From CAYJAD01 sp964370015 (lineage in GTDB: Bacteria; Desulfobacterota; Desulfovibrionia; Desulfovibrionales; Desulfovibrionaceae): a stretch of 5,712 bases of DNA. Each line of letters starts with the position of its first letter. The stretch's first letter is position 1. A program made the translations under genes and the position numbers. The notes under the pieces are model-generated. The model did no database searches, was not told where the DNA came from, and saw only the letters and a list, made by a program, of their open reading frames with translations. Positions 5,342 through 5,712 of the stretch are shown here, piece by piece. The DNA lies in assembly GCA_964370015.1 (NCBI GenBank), contig CAYJHD010000114.1, positions 1-5,712 on the forward strand. The letters are read 5' to 3'.

Positions 5342-5712
5342 ATGTCCAACTCCATCCTCGTCGTGGGCGGCGGCTTTTCTGGCCTCACCGCTGCCATAGA
5401 AGCGGCGGAACTGGGCTATGATGTCTACATTGTAGAAAAAAGCCCCTTTCTAGGCGGAAGAGTGGCGCAGCTCAATAAATACTTTCCTAAACTCTGTCCC
5501 CCTTCCTGTGGTTTGGAAATTCAATTCCAACGCATAAGGAAGAATCCGCGCATAAAGTTCTTTACTCTAGCCGAAGTAGTAGAACTTAAGGGGCAGAAAA
5601 ATAACTACACTGTAAAAGTGCACATTGCGCCGCGTCATACTGCAGCACACAATGTGGACTTTTCTTTGTTAGCTTCTACCTTGGAAGGTGAAACCTCTAA
5701 CGAATTTGAACT
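5342..5712 (+). CDS. qmoA: Quinone-interacting membrane-bound oxidoreductase subunit QmoA, N-terminal part
   Basis: QmoA is the soluble HdrA-like flavoprotein subunit of QmoABC, the membrane complex that is thought to link the menaquinone pool to APS reductase. The visible 123 codons show a FAD-binding VVGGGFSG (7-14), an acidic residue closing the second strand (E32), the GGR motif (38-40), and the family segment YFPKLCPPSCGLEI (47-60) with C52 and C56. This cysteine-containing segment and the gene's position after aprBA separate it from generic HdrA. AGGGAGG (5326-5332) lies 9 nt before the ATG. The rest of qmoA, and presumably qmoB and qmoC, lie beyond the right edge. The 419-nt gap from aprA, with a strong terminator and a palindrome, suggests separate transcription. 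Confidence 0.95.
   Translation, partial: MSNSILVVGGGFSGLTAAIEAAELGYDVYIVEKSPFLGGRVAQLNKYFPKLCPPSCGLEIQFQRIRKNPRIKFFTLAEVVELKGQKNNYTVKVHIAPRHTAAHNVDFSLLASTLEGETSNEFE

Overview
The window looks like chromosome from a sulfate-reducing bacterium of the Desulfovibrio type (Desulfovibrionaceae-like, with a moderate rather than high GC content). The basis is the gene order aprB, aprA, qmoA, which is the dissimilatory APS reductase followed by the first subunit of its quinone-linked electron donor complex, and the close fit of all three proteins to their families. The exact genus cannot be read from this window.

Layout. Bases 1-1783 (minus strand) hold the first 594 codons of a large unusual gene that runs off the left edge. 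Its product starts with a long arginine-rich mixed-charge low-complexity region, including a 122-residue tract with a 20-residue (60-nt) period. A chorismate-mutase-like helical segment follows, then the N-terminal part of an EPSP-synthase-like domain whose catalytic motif is altered. Bases 1784-2393 are a 610-nt divergent intergenic region. It carries a candidate extended -10 promoter for aprBA, a roughly 350-nt aprBA leader with a long imperfect hairpin (2050-2130) and three smaller hairpins close to aprB, and a candidate promoter for the minus-strand gene. Bases 2394-2882 are aprB and 2925-4922 are aprA. Bases 4923-5341 are a 419-nt gap with a hairpin just after aprA, a strong intrinsic terminator (5062-5086), further small inverted repeats and a perfect 10-bp inverted repeat immediately upstream of the qmoA ribosome binding site. 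Bases 5342-5712 are the first 123 codons of qmoA, cut by the right edge.

How the genes work together. AprBA reduces adenosine 5'-phosphosulfate to sulfite and AMP in the cytoplasm. QmoABC is the membrane complex thought to pass electrons from menaquinol to AprBA. Sulfate activation (Sat) and sulfite reduction (Dsr) must be encoded elsewhere. The terminator and the separate palindrome suggest that aprBA and qmoA are separately controlled here. The divergent minus-strand gene has no visible link to sulfate respiration and is the most unusual part of the window. The long structured aprBA leader and the palindrome before qmoA are the best candidates for undescribed regulation.
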